Assembly (NCBI GenBank): GCA_040218875.1
Contig: JAVJQP010000032.1
Direction: 5' to 3' (one strand)
Source: Coleofasciculus sp937127375
GTDB taxonomy: Bacteria; Cyanobacteriota; Cyanobacteriia; Cyanobacteriales; Coleofasciculaceae
DNA: 64,000 nt
The translations under genes were made by a program, and so were the position numbers. The notes beneath the pieces were generated by a model. It made no database searches, was not told where the DNA came from, and saw only the letters and a list, made by a program, of their open reading frames with translations. Of this stretch, positions 16,119 through 24,306 are shown in pieces. The first letter of the stretch is position 1. Each line of letters starts with the position of its first letter.

Positions 16119-18017
16119 CTAATTTCTAAGCAAGCGTAAACCACTCAGAATCACCAGTATGGTAGAACCTTCATGTCCAATAACGCCGAGGGGAAGGCTA
16201 ATGCCAATCGTAAAATTAGCCACTAATAACACACCAATACTACACAACGCAAACCCAATATTTTGGGTAACAACCTGAGTGACACGACGACCTAAACGAA
16301 TCGCAGCCGTTAACTTTTCTAAACGATCTGCCATTAATACAACATCGGCGGTTTCCAAAGCCACATCACTTCCAGCAGTTCCCATGGCAATTCCCACAGA
16401 CGCGGTTGCCAAAGCTGGGGCGTCATTGATACCATCACCAACCATGGCTACGGTTTGATCGTGTTTTTTCAGCCTTTTGATCACCTTAACTTTATCTTCT
16501 GGCAAAAGTTCGGCATAAACATGATCAATTCCTAGCTGCTGGGCGATGTAACTCGCTGTAGTTTTGCTATCACCACTTAGCATAATAACCTGTTCAATGC
16601 CCAGTTGTTTCAAGTCTTTTATCACAGTTGCAGCCGCCGGACGCACTGTATCGGCAACCGCGATAATTCCCAAGAGTTTACCCGCCGCCGCCACCCAAAC
16701 GATGGTTTTACCGTCTTGTTTCAAGCGTTCACTTTCTGCTACTAGATTTTTGGGGAAGTGAGCAATCTCGGATTGAATAAATTTAGCTGTACCAACTTTT
16801 ATCGCTTCCCCGTCAACATCACCGCTGACACCAAAACCTGTGTGAGACAATACATTGGTAGCCGATGCTAACGTCCAGGATTTATCCATAGCGGCTTGCA
16901 CAATTGCCTTGGCAATAGGGTGTTCGGAATAGGCTTCCACAGCCGCCGCTTTTAACAAAACCTTATCTTCATCGTTTCGGTCAAGACTGATAATTTGGAT
17001 AACTTTTAATTCTCCAGTCGTCAGGGTTCCCGTTTTGTCAAAGGCAATCGCTCGTATTTTGCCGATTACCTCCAATTGAGCGCCACTTTTAAATAAAATA
17101 CCCTGTCGTGCCCCATTCGTCATTCCTGATAGCAGCGTCGGCATAATTGCCGCCATTAAAGCACAGGGAGACGCAACGACTAAAAAAACTAAAGCCTGAT
17201 AAATCGTTCTTTGCCAATCCCAATTGAAAACAAAAGGGGGAAGAATCGCCAGCAGTATACCACAAACTATAATTACTTTCGCATAACCGCGTTCTAAGCG
17301 TTCAATGAATAGTTGAGATGGCGGGGCTTCCGTTTGTGCTTGCTTGACCAAACGAATAACCCGTTGAATCAAGCTACTTTCCGGGGGTTGATGCACTCGC
17401 AGGATTAACGCCCCAGCCCCATTAATTGTGCCAGCAAAAACTTCATCTCCCACTGTTTTTTCTCTGGGGAGTGACTCTCCGGTGATAGAGGCTTCATTGA
17501 GACTGCTTGCACCTTCAATAATCAAGGCATCGGTTGGGATTAATTCTCCGGGCTTGACTAAAAGTTTGTCATCAATTTTTAAGTCTTGAATCGGAATCTG
17601 ACAGGTTTGACCTTGGAGGATAACCCGTGCTGTATCGGGTGTCAATCCCATCAAGCTGCTAATCGCACGGCTGGTTCGTTTCATGGCGTAATCTTCTAAT
17701 GCACCACTGATGGCAAAAATAAGAATTAATACCGCGCCATCAACAATTAGGAAATAGTCTCGCTGCCAAACGCCTAAAAATGCCGCTCCTAATGCGGCGA
17801 TGATCATCAATAAATCAACATCGAGTTCCTTTTCGACCAACAGAGTCGTTAGTCCTTCTTTCGCACTCTCGTAACCTCCAATCACATAAGCGGCTGGGAG
17901 GATTAATAACGCTAATCCTAACCAGCCAAGTTGGAGAAAAAGCCAACCCAGGCATACTAAGACAGCACAGGCTACCGCCGCCCAAGTATCCCTATGTTCT
18001 GCGATGATTGTTTTCAT
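16119..18017 (-). CDS. coaT: P1B-4-type metal-transporting ATPase (CoaT-like)
   Basis: The 632-residue P-type ATPase has the phosphorylation motif DKTGTLTTG (about 328), TGES in the actuator domain and GDGINDAP near 530. The membrane metal site reads SPC (VASPCALMAA, about 285) instead of CPC. HEGST occurs near the C-terminus (HEGSTILVILSGLRLL). SPC plus HEGxT/S is the signature of the P1B-4 group, which exports Co2+, Fe2+ or related ions; cyanobacterial CoaT is the reference. There is no N-terminal metal-binding domain, as usual for this group. A MerR-type promoter (18048-18078) and a divergent, broken MerR gene lie upstream. Zn2+ export (ZiaA-like) is less likely because those enzymes have CPC. 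Confidence 0.88.
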   Translation of the reverse strand: MKTIIAEHRDTWAAVACAVLVCLGWLFLQLGWLGLALLILPAAYVIGGYESAKEGLTTLLVEKELDVDLLMIIAALGAAFLGVWQRDYFLIVDGAVLILIFAISGALEDYAMKRTSRAISSLMGLTPDTARVILQGQTCQIPIQDLKIDDKLLVKPGELIPTDALIIEGASSLNEASITGESLPREKTVGDEVFAGTINGAGALILRVHQPPESSLIQRVIRLVKQAQTEAPPSQLFIERLERGYAKVIIVCGILLAILPPFVFNWDWQRTIYQALVFLVVASPCALMAAIMPTLLSGMTNGARQGILFKSGAQLEVIGKIRAIAFDKTGTLTTGELKVIQIISLDRNDEDKVLLKAAAVEAYSEHPIAKAIVQAAMDKSWTLASATNVLSHTGFGVSGDVDGEAIKVGTAKFIQSEIAHFPKNLVAESERLKQDGKTIVWVAAAGKLLGIIAVADTVRPAAATVIKDLKQLGIEQVIMLSGDSKTTASYIAQQLGIDHVYAELLPEDKVKVIKRLKKHDQTVAMVGDGINDAPALATASVGIAMGTAGSDVALETADVVLMADRLEKLTAAIRLGRRVTQVVTQNIGFALCSIGVLLVANFTIGISLPLGVIGHEGSTILVILSGLRLLRN

Positions 18018-18047
18018 GTCATGATTGATGAGTCCCCGACTGCCTCA

Positions 18048-18078
18048 TCCTAAACCTTGACATCAATGTCAAGGTCAA
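18048..18078 (-). promoter_or_regulatory. MerR-type promoter/operator of the metal ATPase
   Basis: Reading on the minus strand, -35 TTGACC (18073-18078) and -10 TTAGGA (18048-18053) are 19 bp apart, the long spacer typical of MerR-activated promoters. The spacer holds a perfect dyad CCTTGACATTGATGTCAAGG (18055-18074). This is the arrangement expected for a CoaR/CueR/ZntR-like activator that untwists the spacer when metal is bound. Confidence 0.82.
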
Positions 18079-18094
18079 GTGCTAAACTAGCAAA

Positions 18095-18583
18095 ATGGCA
18101 AATCAATACTTAACCATCAAACAACTCACCGCAGCGGTTGGTAATGGTTTAACTCCGAGAATGGTCAGGCATTATCACAAATTGGGGTTATTACCAGAGG
18201 CGAAACGTTCTGCGGCTAACTATCGTCTCTATACCGATGCAGATGTACATACGGATATCGAGGTTGTCATTGTCTATCAAACTAGCATATCTAAAGGAGT
18301 TGAAGCTGCATCTGTTTCCCAGTTTTACGGATGTATCCAAGATGACTCATTTATTAGGCATCCTCAGAATGAACAACCTGAACGCGAACCCCTGAATCTC
18401 ATTCAAAATCATGTCTTTTTTCCACTTTCAACACTCAGTTATGATGAATCGGTGAAATGTATCTGGCGATTCATCCGTCTCTACAATGTTCCCCCAGCTC
18501 CCAGACGCTTCTGGCATCACGTCTCTACAACGCTCCCTAATACTTATTCATTGGACTTTGGACAAAAAAATAAATTTGCGTAA
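18095..18583 (+). pseudogene. Truncated MerR-family regulator (CoaR-like), broken
   Basis: The first 50 or so residues are a good MerR DNA-binding start (YLTIKQLTAAVGNG, MVRHYHKLGLLPEAKRS, NYRLYTDADV). After YTDADV the sequence abruptly becomes unrelated (HTDIEVVIVYQTS onward), continuing open to 18583 with no regulator features. The remaining HTH/wing helices, dimerisation helix and metal-sensing domain are absent. Position and divergent orientation next to the metal ATPase say it was that gene's activator. The last part of the frame runs into a degenerate copy of the CGTCTCTAC palindrome family. Confidence 0.78.
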
Positions 18584-19417
18584 TTTATTTGCCAAGGCAT
18601 TTAGGGCAGAAAAATTAGATGTAGGGGCGGGTTTAGGGACACGCTGGGCAAACTCTTGCAGATTGGCATTCAGCACCAGATGCTCCGGCTTGACGGCTCC
18701 GCGATAACGGACATGGGGATACAGAAAGTTGTGTTTGGATTGCTTTATGGCTACCGCTCCCCGATTATTGCGATTAATTCTTAATCACAGATTAGTTAAC
18801 CTCAATTTTACTGAGCTGTCAAGTGAACACTGAGCCATTCATCCCTTGGCTAGGGGCTGTGATTAGCTGGGAAAACCACGTTGTTCGGGAAAGTTACTAC
18901 AACATATCGGTCGAACTGGACTGTATTGGTACTGCTTAGATTGTCGTCAATCCATGCCAATTTTGTCCGATCCGTGTCGCTCATTCTTGCCAGAACATTA
19001 TTCCTGCACATTCAGTTGTAAATCTCGATTAGCGATCCCGACGTCTCTAGACGCCGCCTTGGTATTACTCCATGACTATCTCAAGGAGGGCGATCGCCCC
19101 CTGCATCTTCTCGGACACAGCACAGGCGGATTGTTAGGACTCCTGTATGCCCATCGCTATCCTGAACGTGTGCGATCGCATCGAAATCTCATCCTCACCA
19201 CTGGTGAACCTTCTCAGTATAATGAATAAGCATTTTGGAAGCATCAAAACCTTGATATACCATAGGGTGGGGAGCATGTCAGGTTTGCACAAAATGTTCA
19301 AGCAAACCAAGGGTGTTGGGTTACTCTTTCGAGAAGGCTTCGCCTACGTTCCTCAACCCAACCTACAAAGTTGACATACACCCTATCTCCCCGCTCACCC
19401 CATCACCCCATCCCCCT
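18584..19417. other. Gene graveyard between the MerR remnant and the GNAT gene
   Basis: Apart from the hydrolase remnant at 18867-19229 this stretch has no intact gene. It holds a half copy of the GGGGCGGGTTT element (about 18620) and a GTTGGGTT/AACCCAAC palindrome with CGAGAAGGCTTCGCC core (about 19316-19372). Confidence 0.5.
18867..19229 (+). pseudogene. Fused remnants of a small zinc-ribbon protein and an alpha/beta hydrolase
   Basis: One open frame without a start codon runs from 18867 to 19229. Its first third reads LLQHIGRTGLYWYCLDCRQSMP, matching a small conserved cyanobacterial protein with paired cysteines. The last third reads LHLLGHSTGGLLGLLYAHRY, the nucleophile-elbow region (G-x-S-x-G) of an alpha/beta hydrolase. 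The frame stops soon after, so both genes are decayed. The fusion is most simply explained by a deletion joining two adjacent genes. Confidence 0.6.
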
Positions 19418-20044
19418 TTAGGGTTCCCGATAAAGTTCAGGCATGGGTTCTTTCTCAATCCGATAGATTTTAAAACCCCGTTTAATGCAATTATCCAGGG
19501 CGTAGGGGCTATCTAGATTGCTGGTATGAATCCAGAGGCGTTGTGTGCCTTTGTTCCAAGCGTAAGCAATGCCATGGCTGAGTAAATGCTTGCCTAACCC
19601 CCGTCCGAGATAGTTTTCGCGCAACCCAAAATAGACAATTTCCGTCGAGTAGAACCGACCCGACGGTCCCTCTCGACGCTTGACCAACTCAATGTATCCG
19701 GCGGGCGCACCATTGACATAGAGGACATGAATACTGGTTTTAGGTGTAATTAGAATTTCTTGCAGTTCTTCATCGGAGTAGGATAAGCGATCGCGCCAAC
19801 GCCAGGGTTTGCCTACGGTACTGTACAGGAAACGATAGAAGGCAACATCAGGCGTATCCATACACATCATTTTTATCCCGTCGGGGTAGTTAAGATACGC
19901 CGGACGGAATTGGGTTGGATCGGTCATCTGGAGATAGGTGATCACCAGAGTATCCGGAATAGGTGTTATGGGAGGAGATTTCAAAGACACCGGAATTTGA
20001 GTGCTGTTGGGACATGTTGCCGCCTGAGAAACCGATACAGCCAT
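19418..20044 (-). CDS. GNAT-family N-acetyltransferase
   Basis: The 208-residue protein's C-terminal GNAT domain (about 95-205) contains YIELVKRREG, the acetyl-CoA loop region EIVYFGLRENYLGRGLGKHLL, and LWIHTSNLDSPYALDNCIKRGFKIY. The R/Q-x-x-G-x-G/A loop reads YLGRGLGK. It would transfer an acetyl group from acetyl-CoA to an unknown amine. It stands alone between decayed genes. Confidence 0.88.
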   Translation of the reverse strand: MAVSVSQAATCPNSTQIPVSLKSPPITPIPDTLVITYLQMTDPTQFRPAYLNYPDGIKMMCMDTPDVAFYRFLYSTVGKPWRWRDRLSYSDEELQEILITPKTSIHVLYVNGAPAGYIELVKRREGPSGRFYSTEIVYFGLRENYLGRGLGKHLLSHGIAYAWNKGTQRLWIHTSNLDSPYALDNCIKRGFKIYRIEKEPMPELYREP

Positions 20045-20142
20045 CGCAATTCACAATCTGCTTAACTATTAATTAACGTTGGGCGATTTGACCGATGGGG
20101 CAGCAGTTTATGACTTACACTGTATTCTACGGTGGAATGATT

Positions 20143-20439
20143 ATGATTAAGGATTGCTCCTGCTGTTTGTTGTCGAGGTCACATTTTCAGGAAATGGCAG
20201 TACAGGATACCGATGCTGTCGGTTCAGACAACGCGAGTTTACCCATCACTGATTCTCTACAACCCAACTTACCCCAATTTTACGTCGATTTTGCTTCCAG
20301 TGTAATTTTAACTCAGGTCAATTCGTATTTGTTTAAGAATTTATCAGGAGATTCTTTTTTTTTAAGTATATACAAATACATTCTTCCTGAACTCAATCCC
20401 TGTTTTCGCCTAAAGTCCATTAGATTTGCTGGCATTTAG
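20143..20439 (+). pseudogene. Possible remnant of a Cys-rich small protein
   Basis: A frame starting MIKDCSCCLLSRSHFQEMAVQ resembles the beginning of the same small cyanobacterial Cys-pair protein seen in decayed form at 18.9 kb, but the middle with the second Cys pair is missing. The rest of the frame (to 20439) shows no family features and includes a run of eight Ts. I regard it as decayed; a genuine short hypothetical gene cannot be excluded. Confidence 0.3.
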
Positions 20440-20544
20440 GCAATGGCAGTCAAACCCGGATTGAACTTTAGGCAGTTAGTTTGTGATCTGCAACGCCCGA
20501 TAACGGTTCATTGGTCACCAGACATTGTTGATGCCGATCACTGC

Positions 20545-23500
20545 TTACTGAGTCTCGTAAATGTAGTCTTGCAACGCTTTCACATCTAAAGGCTCAGACT
20601 TCAATGAACGAATTGCCCCGGCTGTTGCCTTTGCACCAGCAATCGTGGTAACAAGTGGGATTTTGTATGCCAGTGCAGTGCGCCGAATTAACCGACCATC
20701 GGCTTGGGCATCTTCTCCGGTTGGGGTATTAATAATCAACTGAATCTGCTTATTTTTAATCGCATCCAAGACATGGGGACGCCCTTGATGCAGTTTCAGG
20801 ATTAAATCAACCTCCAAGCCCTGATCCTTAAGGGCTTTGCGTGTCCCTTCCGTGGCAATGACAGTAAAGCCCAAGTCCATCAAGTCTCGCACCACCGGGA
20901 CAACATTGGCTTTATCCCGGTTATTGGTGGAGACAAAAACAGTACCCGAAAGGGGTAAACGCTGACCAGCGGCTAATTCTGCCTTGGCAAATGCCTTACC
21001 AAAGTCCGTATCAATCCCCATCACTTCACCAGTAGACCGCATTTCTGGTCCCAGGATGACATCGGTGCCAGGGAATTTATCAAAGGGCAGGACAGCTTCT
21101 TTTACGGCAATGTGCTGGAGTATCGGTTCGCGGGTTAAACCCAGGTCTTCTAGGGTTTCTCCTGCCATGATCCGGGACGCCAAAGCCGCTAGCGGGACAC
21201 CGGTAGCTTTGGAGACATAGGGAACGGTACGCGACGCCCTGGGGTTAGCTTCCAGGATGTAAACGGTTTCCCCTTGCACCGCAAACTGGATATTCATCAA
21301 GCCGATGACTTTCAACTTTGTGGCTAATTGATGGGTACTGGTGCGAATCGTTTCCATTGCTGTGGGACTCAGGGAAATAAACGGAACCGAACAAGCCGAG
21401 TCGCCAGAGTGAATCCCAGCTTGTTCGATATGCTCCATAATCCCACCAATCACCACCCGACCCGTATGATCCGCGATCGCATCCACATCGACTTCAATGG
21501 CGTTTTCTAAGAACTTATCAATCAGAATCGGGTGTTCCGGTTCAACTTGTACCGCAAAGGTCATATACCGTTCCAACTCTAGGTCAGAATAGACAATTTC
21601 CATTGCCCGTCCACCGAGGACGTAGGAGGGACGCACCACCACCGGGTAGCCGATGCGCTTAGCGATGTTTAACGCCTCCTCATAACTGCGGGCGATGCCA
21701 TTGGGGGGCTGTTTGATATCCAGTTGGCGCAGGATTTTCTCAAAGCGTTCCCGATCTTCGGCTATATCAATGGAGTCGGGAGAGGTACCCCATATTTTGG
21801 TGGGAACGGAGGTGGGAATTTCGGGATTGTTTAAAAATTCCTGGAGGGGAACTGCGAGTTTTAGTGGGGTTTGACCACCAAACTGAATAATAATCCCTTC
21901 TGGCTTCTCAGTTTCAATGATATTGAGAACATCTTCTTTGGTCAGAGGTTCAAAGTAAAGGCGATCGCTGGTGTCGTAGTCCGTGGAAACGGTTTCCGGG
22001 TTGGAGTTGACCATAATCGTCTCAAACCCTTCTTTGGCAAGGGAATAAGCCGCATGACAGCAGCAGTAGTCAAACTCAATCCCCTGTCCAATCCGGTTGG
22101 GTCCACCACCGAGAATCATCACCTTGCGCTTATCGGAGGGGATGACTTCAGTTTCTTCTTCGTAGGTGGAATAGTAATAGGGGGTCAATGCCTCAAATTC
22201 GGCGGCGCAGGTATCCACGACTTTGTAAACAGCGACAACCCCCAGTTGTTTGCGATACGTCCGCACCTCATCCTCGGTTGTTTTGGTGGCGAAGGCAATT
22301 TGGCGATCGCTATAGCCTTGACGCTTAATATCCCAAAGATTCTCTTTTGTCAAGCTTTTTAAGGGAGTACGCTTGATGAATTTTTCAGTTTCGAGTAAAT
22401 CGGCAAACTTATCTAGAAACCAAGGATCAATACTGGTCAGTTCATAAATTTCTTCGACGGTCATCCCTAATTGTAAAGCGTGACGTATGGTAAAAATGCG
22501 GTCGGGGTTGGGTGTCCGTAAACCAGACCGGACTTGTTCCAGGGAGGGCAGTTTCTCCGCGCGATCGCATCCCCACCCGTAGCGTCCGATTTCCAGAGAA
22601 CGCAGGGCTTTTTGGCAGGATTCTTGGAACGTGCGTCCAATTGCCATGGCTTCCCCCACCGACTTCATCTGGGTGGTGAGTACGGGTTGGGCGTTGGGGA
22701 ATTTCTCAAAGGTAAACCGGGGAATTTTGGTGACTACATAATCGATCGTGGGTTCAAAGGAGGCGGGGGTTTTCTGAGTAATGTCGTTGGGAATTTCATC
22801 CAAGGTATATCCCACCGCTAACTTTGCCGCAAATTTAGCAATGGGAAACCCTGTCGCTTTTGAGGCGAGGGCAGAACTTCGGGAGACACGGGGGTTCATT
22901 TCAATGACAATCACGTCCCCGGAAACTGGATTGATGGCAAACTGAATATTTGAGCCACCCGTTTCCACGCCAATCTCCCGGATAATTTGAATCGAGTAAT
23001 CTCGGAGTCGCTGATATTCCTTATCGGTGAGGGTTTGGGCGGGGGCTACGGTAATCGAGTCTCCGGTGTGGACGCCCATGGGGTCAAGGTTTTCGATTGA
23101 GCAGATAATCACCACGTTATCGGCGAGATCCCGCATTACTTCTAACTCATATTCTTTCCATCCCAGCAGCGACTGTTCGACTAAGATTTGAGACACGGGA
23201 GAGGCGTCTAACCCGGCTTGTGCCATTTCTTCGTATTCTTCCTGGTTATAGGCGATACCGCCCCCTGTTCCGCCTAATGTATAAGCTGGACGAATAATCA
23301 GGGGGTAAGTGCCAATGCGTTGGGCAAGAGCTTTGGCTTCATCTAAGTTACTGGCAATTCCTGAAGGACAGACTCCGATACCAATGCGCCCCATCGCTTC
23401 TTTGAAAAGCTGGCGGTCTTCTGCCATTTCGATGGCGTCGAGTTTAGCACCAATGAGATCAACGCCGTATTTGTCAAGAACGCCGTTTTTCGCCAGAGTT

Positions 23501-23799
23501 ACGGCAATATTCAGGGCTGTTTGACCCCCCATCGTCGGTAATAGGGCGTCTGGTCGTTCATTGGCAATCACCTTCTCCACAATTTCCGGAGTCAGGGGTT
23601 CAATGTAGGTACGGTCAGCGGTTTCTGGGTCGGTCATGATTGTGGCTGGATTGGAGTTAACCAATATCACTTCATAACCTTCTTGCTGGAGGGCTTTACA
23701 AGCCTGAGTGCCAGAGTAATCAAACTCACAGGCTTGTCCAATAACAATGGGACCAGAACCCAAGATCAGGATTTTGTGAAGATCGTCGCGGCGAGGCAT
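20545..23799 (-). CDS. carB: Carbamoyl phosphate synthase large subunit
   Basis: The 1084-residue protein has the full CarB layout. The two homologous ATP-grasp halves start ILILGSGPIVIGQACEFDY and VMILGGGPNRIGQGIEFDY. An oligomerisation region lies between about 400 and 550, and an MGS-like allosteric domain from about 940 (VFVSTNNRDKANVVPVV onward). It makes carbamoyl phosphate from bicarbonate, ATP and ammonia supplied by CarA, for arginine and pyrimidine synthesis. carA is not in the window, which is common in cyanobacteria. Confidence 0.98.
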   Translation of the reverse strand: MPRRDDLHKILILGSGPIVIGQACEFDYSGTQACKALQQEGYEVILVNSNPATIMTDPETADRTYIEPLTPEIVEKVIANERPDALLPTMGGQTALNIAVTLAKNGVLDKYGVDLIGAKLDAIEMAEDRQLFKEAMGRIGIGVCPSGIASNLDEAKALAQRIGTYPLIIRPAYTLGGTGGGIAYNQEEYEEMAQAGLDASPVSQILVEQSLLGWKEYELEVMRDLADNVVIICSIENLDPMGVHTGDSITVAPAQTLTDKEYQRLRDYSIQIIREIGVETGGSNIQFAINPVSGDVIVIEMNPRVSRSSALASKATGFPIAKFAAKLAVGYTLDEIPNDITQKTPASFEPTIDYVVTKIPRFTFEKFPNAQPVLTTQMKSVGEAMAIGRTFQESCQKALRSLEIGRYGWGCDRAEKLPSLEQVRSGLRTPNPDRIFTIRHALQLGMTVEEIYELTSIDPWFLDKFADLLETEKFIKRTPLKSLTKENLWDIKRQGYSDRQIAFATKTTEDEVRTYRKQLGVVAVYKVVDTCAAEFEALTPYYYSTYEEETEVIPSDKRKVMILGGGPNRIGQGIEFDYCCCHAAYSLAKEGFETIMVNSNPETVSTDYDTSDRLYFEPLTKEDVLNIIETEKPEGIIIQFGGQTPLKLAVPLQEFLNNPEIPTSVPTKIWGTSPDSIDIAEDRERFEKILRQLDIKQPPNGIARSYEEALNIAKRIGYPVVVRPSYVLGGRAMEIVYSDLELERYMTFAVQVEPEHPILIDKFLENAIEVDVDAIADHTGRVVIGGIMEHIEQAGIHSGDSACSVPFISLSPTAMETIRTSTHQLATKLKVIGLMNIQFAVQGETVYILEANPRASRTVPYVSKATGVPLAALASRIMAGETLEDLGLTREPILQHIAVKEAVLPFDKFPGTDVILGPEMRSTGEVMGIDTDFGKAFAKAELAAGQRLPLSGTVFVSTNNRDKANVVPVVRDLMDLGFTVIATEGTRKALKDQGLEVDLILKLHQGRPHVLDAIKNKQIQLIINTPTGEDAQADGRLIRRTALAYKIPLVTTIAGAKATAGAIRSLKSEPLDVKALQDYIYETQ

Positions 23800-23928
23800 A
23801 AGTGTCGGTGATTGCGTGACTATTCTTGAATCCTGTTTATTTTATATGGTTTGAGGGAAATTCGTCGCGGCAGTATCGATCGCATCGCGTCGGATCAGGT
23901 TTCAAAACCAACTTAAGGGAAATTTAAT

Positions 23929-23948
23929 ATCTGAATGACCATTCAGAT
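23929..23948 (+). promoter_or_regulatory. SmtB-type operator 1 of smtA
   Basis: The palindrome ATCTGAATGACCATTCAGAT resembles the S1/S2 half of the Synechococcus smtA operator. TATGCT at 23951-23956, between the two operators, is a plausible -10. A SmtB/ArsR-family repressor would bind here and release on Zn2+. Confidence 0.75.
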
Positions 23949-23962
23949 GTTATGCTAAGAAC

Positions 23963-23988
23963 AATATCTGAAGACTTCTTCAGATATT
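23963..23988 (+). promoter_or_regulatory. SmtB-type operator 2 of smtA
   Basis: The perfect dyad has arms AATATCTGAAG and CTTCAGATATT with four bases between, the S3/S4-like site just before the ribosome binding site (GGGGAGAG) of smtA. Together with operator 1 it reproduces the tandem-operator layout known upstream of smtA. Confidence 0.75.
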
Positions 23989-24014
23989 GAATCAAACTCT
24001 ATAGGGGAGAGAAA

Positions 24015-24182
24015 ATGACAACTGCCACTCAAACGCAATGTGCCTGTGATTCCTGCGCGTGCATGGTGAGTACCGATTCAGCCGTGCAAAAAGACGGCAA
24101 ATATTACTGTAGCGACGCTTGCGCTAACGGTCATCCCAACGGAGTTGGCTGTGGGCATTCTGGTTGTGAATGTCACGCTTAA
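24015..24182 (+). CDS. smtA: SmtA-type bacterial metallothionein
   Basis: The 55-residue protein starts MTTATQTQCACDSCACMVS, with nine Cys and two to three His. Cysteines are at positions 9, 11, 14, 16, 32, 36, 46, 51 and 53, with the short zinc-finger-like helix segment KYYCSDACANGH, as in Synechococcus SmtA (which binds four Zn2+). It sequesters Zn2+ (and Cd2+) in the cytoplasm. It has twin SmtB-type operators and a terminator. No smtB gene is in the window; the divergent neighbour is carB. Earlier automatic gene finders could easily miss it because of its size. Confidence 0.93.
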   Translation: MTTATQTQCACDSCACMVSTDSAVQKDGKYYCSDACANGHPNGVGCGHSGCECHA

Positions 24183-24280
24183 TCGGGTGCATTTTCAGGG
24201 ATTGCCGATCTTATGGACAGATAGAAACTACTCTAGGTACAGAAGAATCGCTGTGTCTGGAGTGGTTCTTGTCTCTTCTT

Positions 24281-24306
24281 TGACCTTAAGTCAGGGTCAT
24301 TTTTTC
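24281..24306 (+). terminator. Terminator of smtA, overlapping the end of the convergent gene
   Basis: The stem TGACC/GGTCA around TTAAGTCA is followed by six Ts. The stem overlaps the last codons of the convergent kinase-like gene, whose stop codon is at 24286-24288. Confidence 0.55.

Noticed and set aside
18486..18707. Plus-strand frame starting MFPQLPDASG
   Set aside because: It lies in degenerate repeat sequence and shows no family resemblance.
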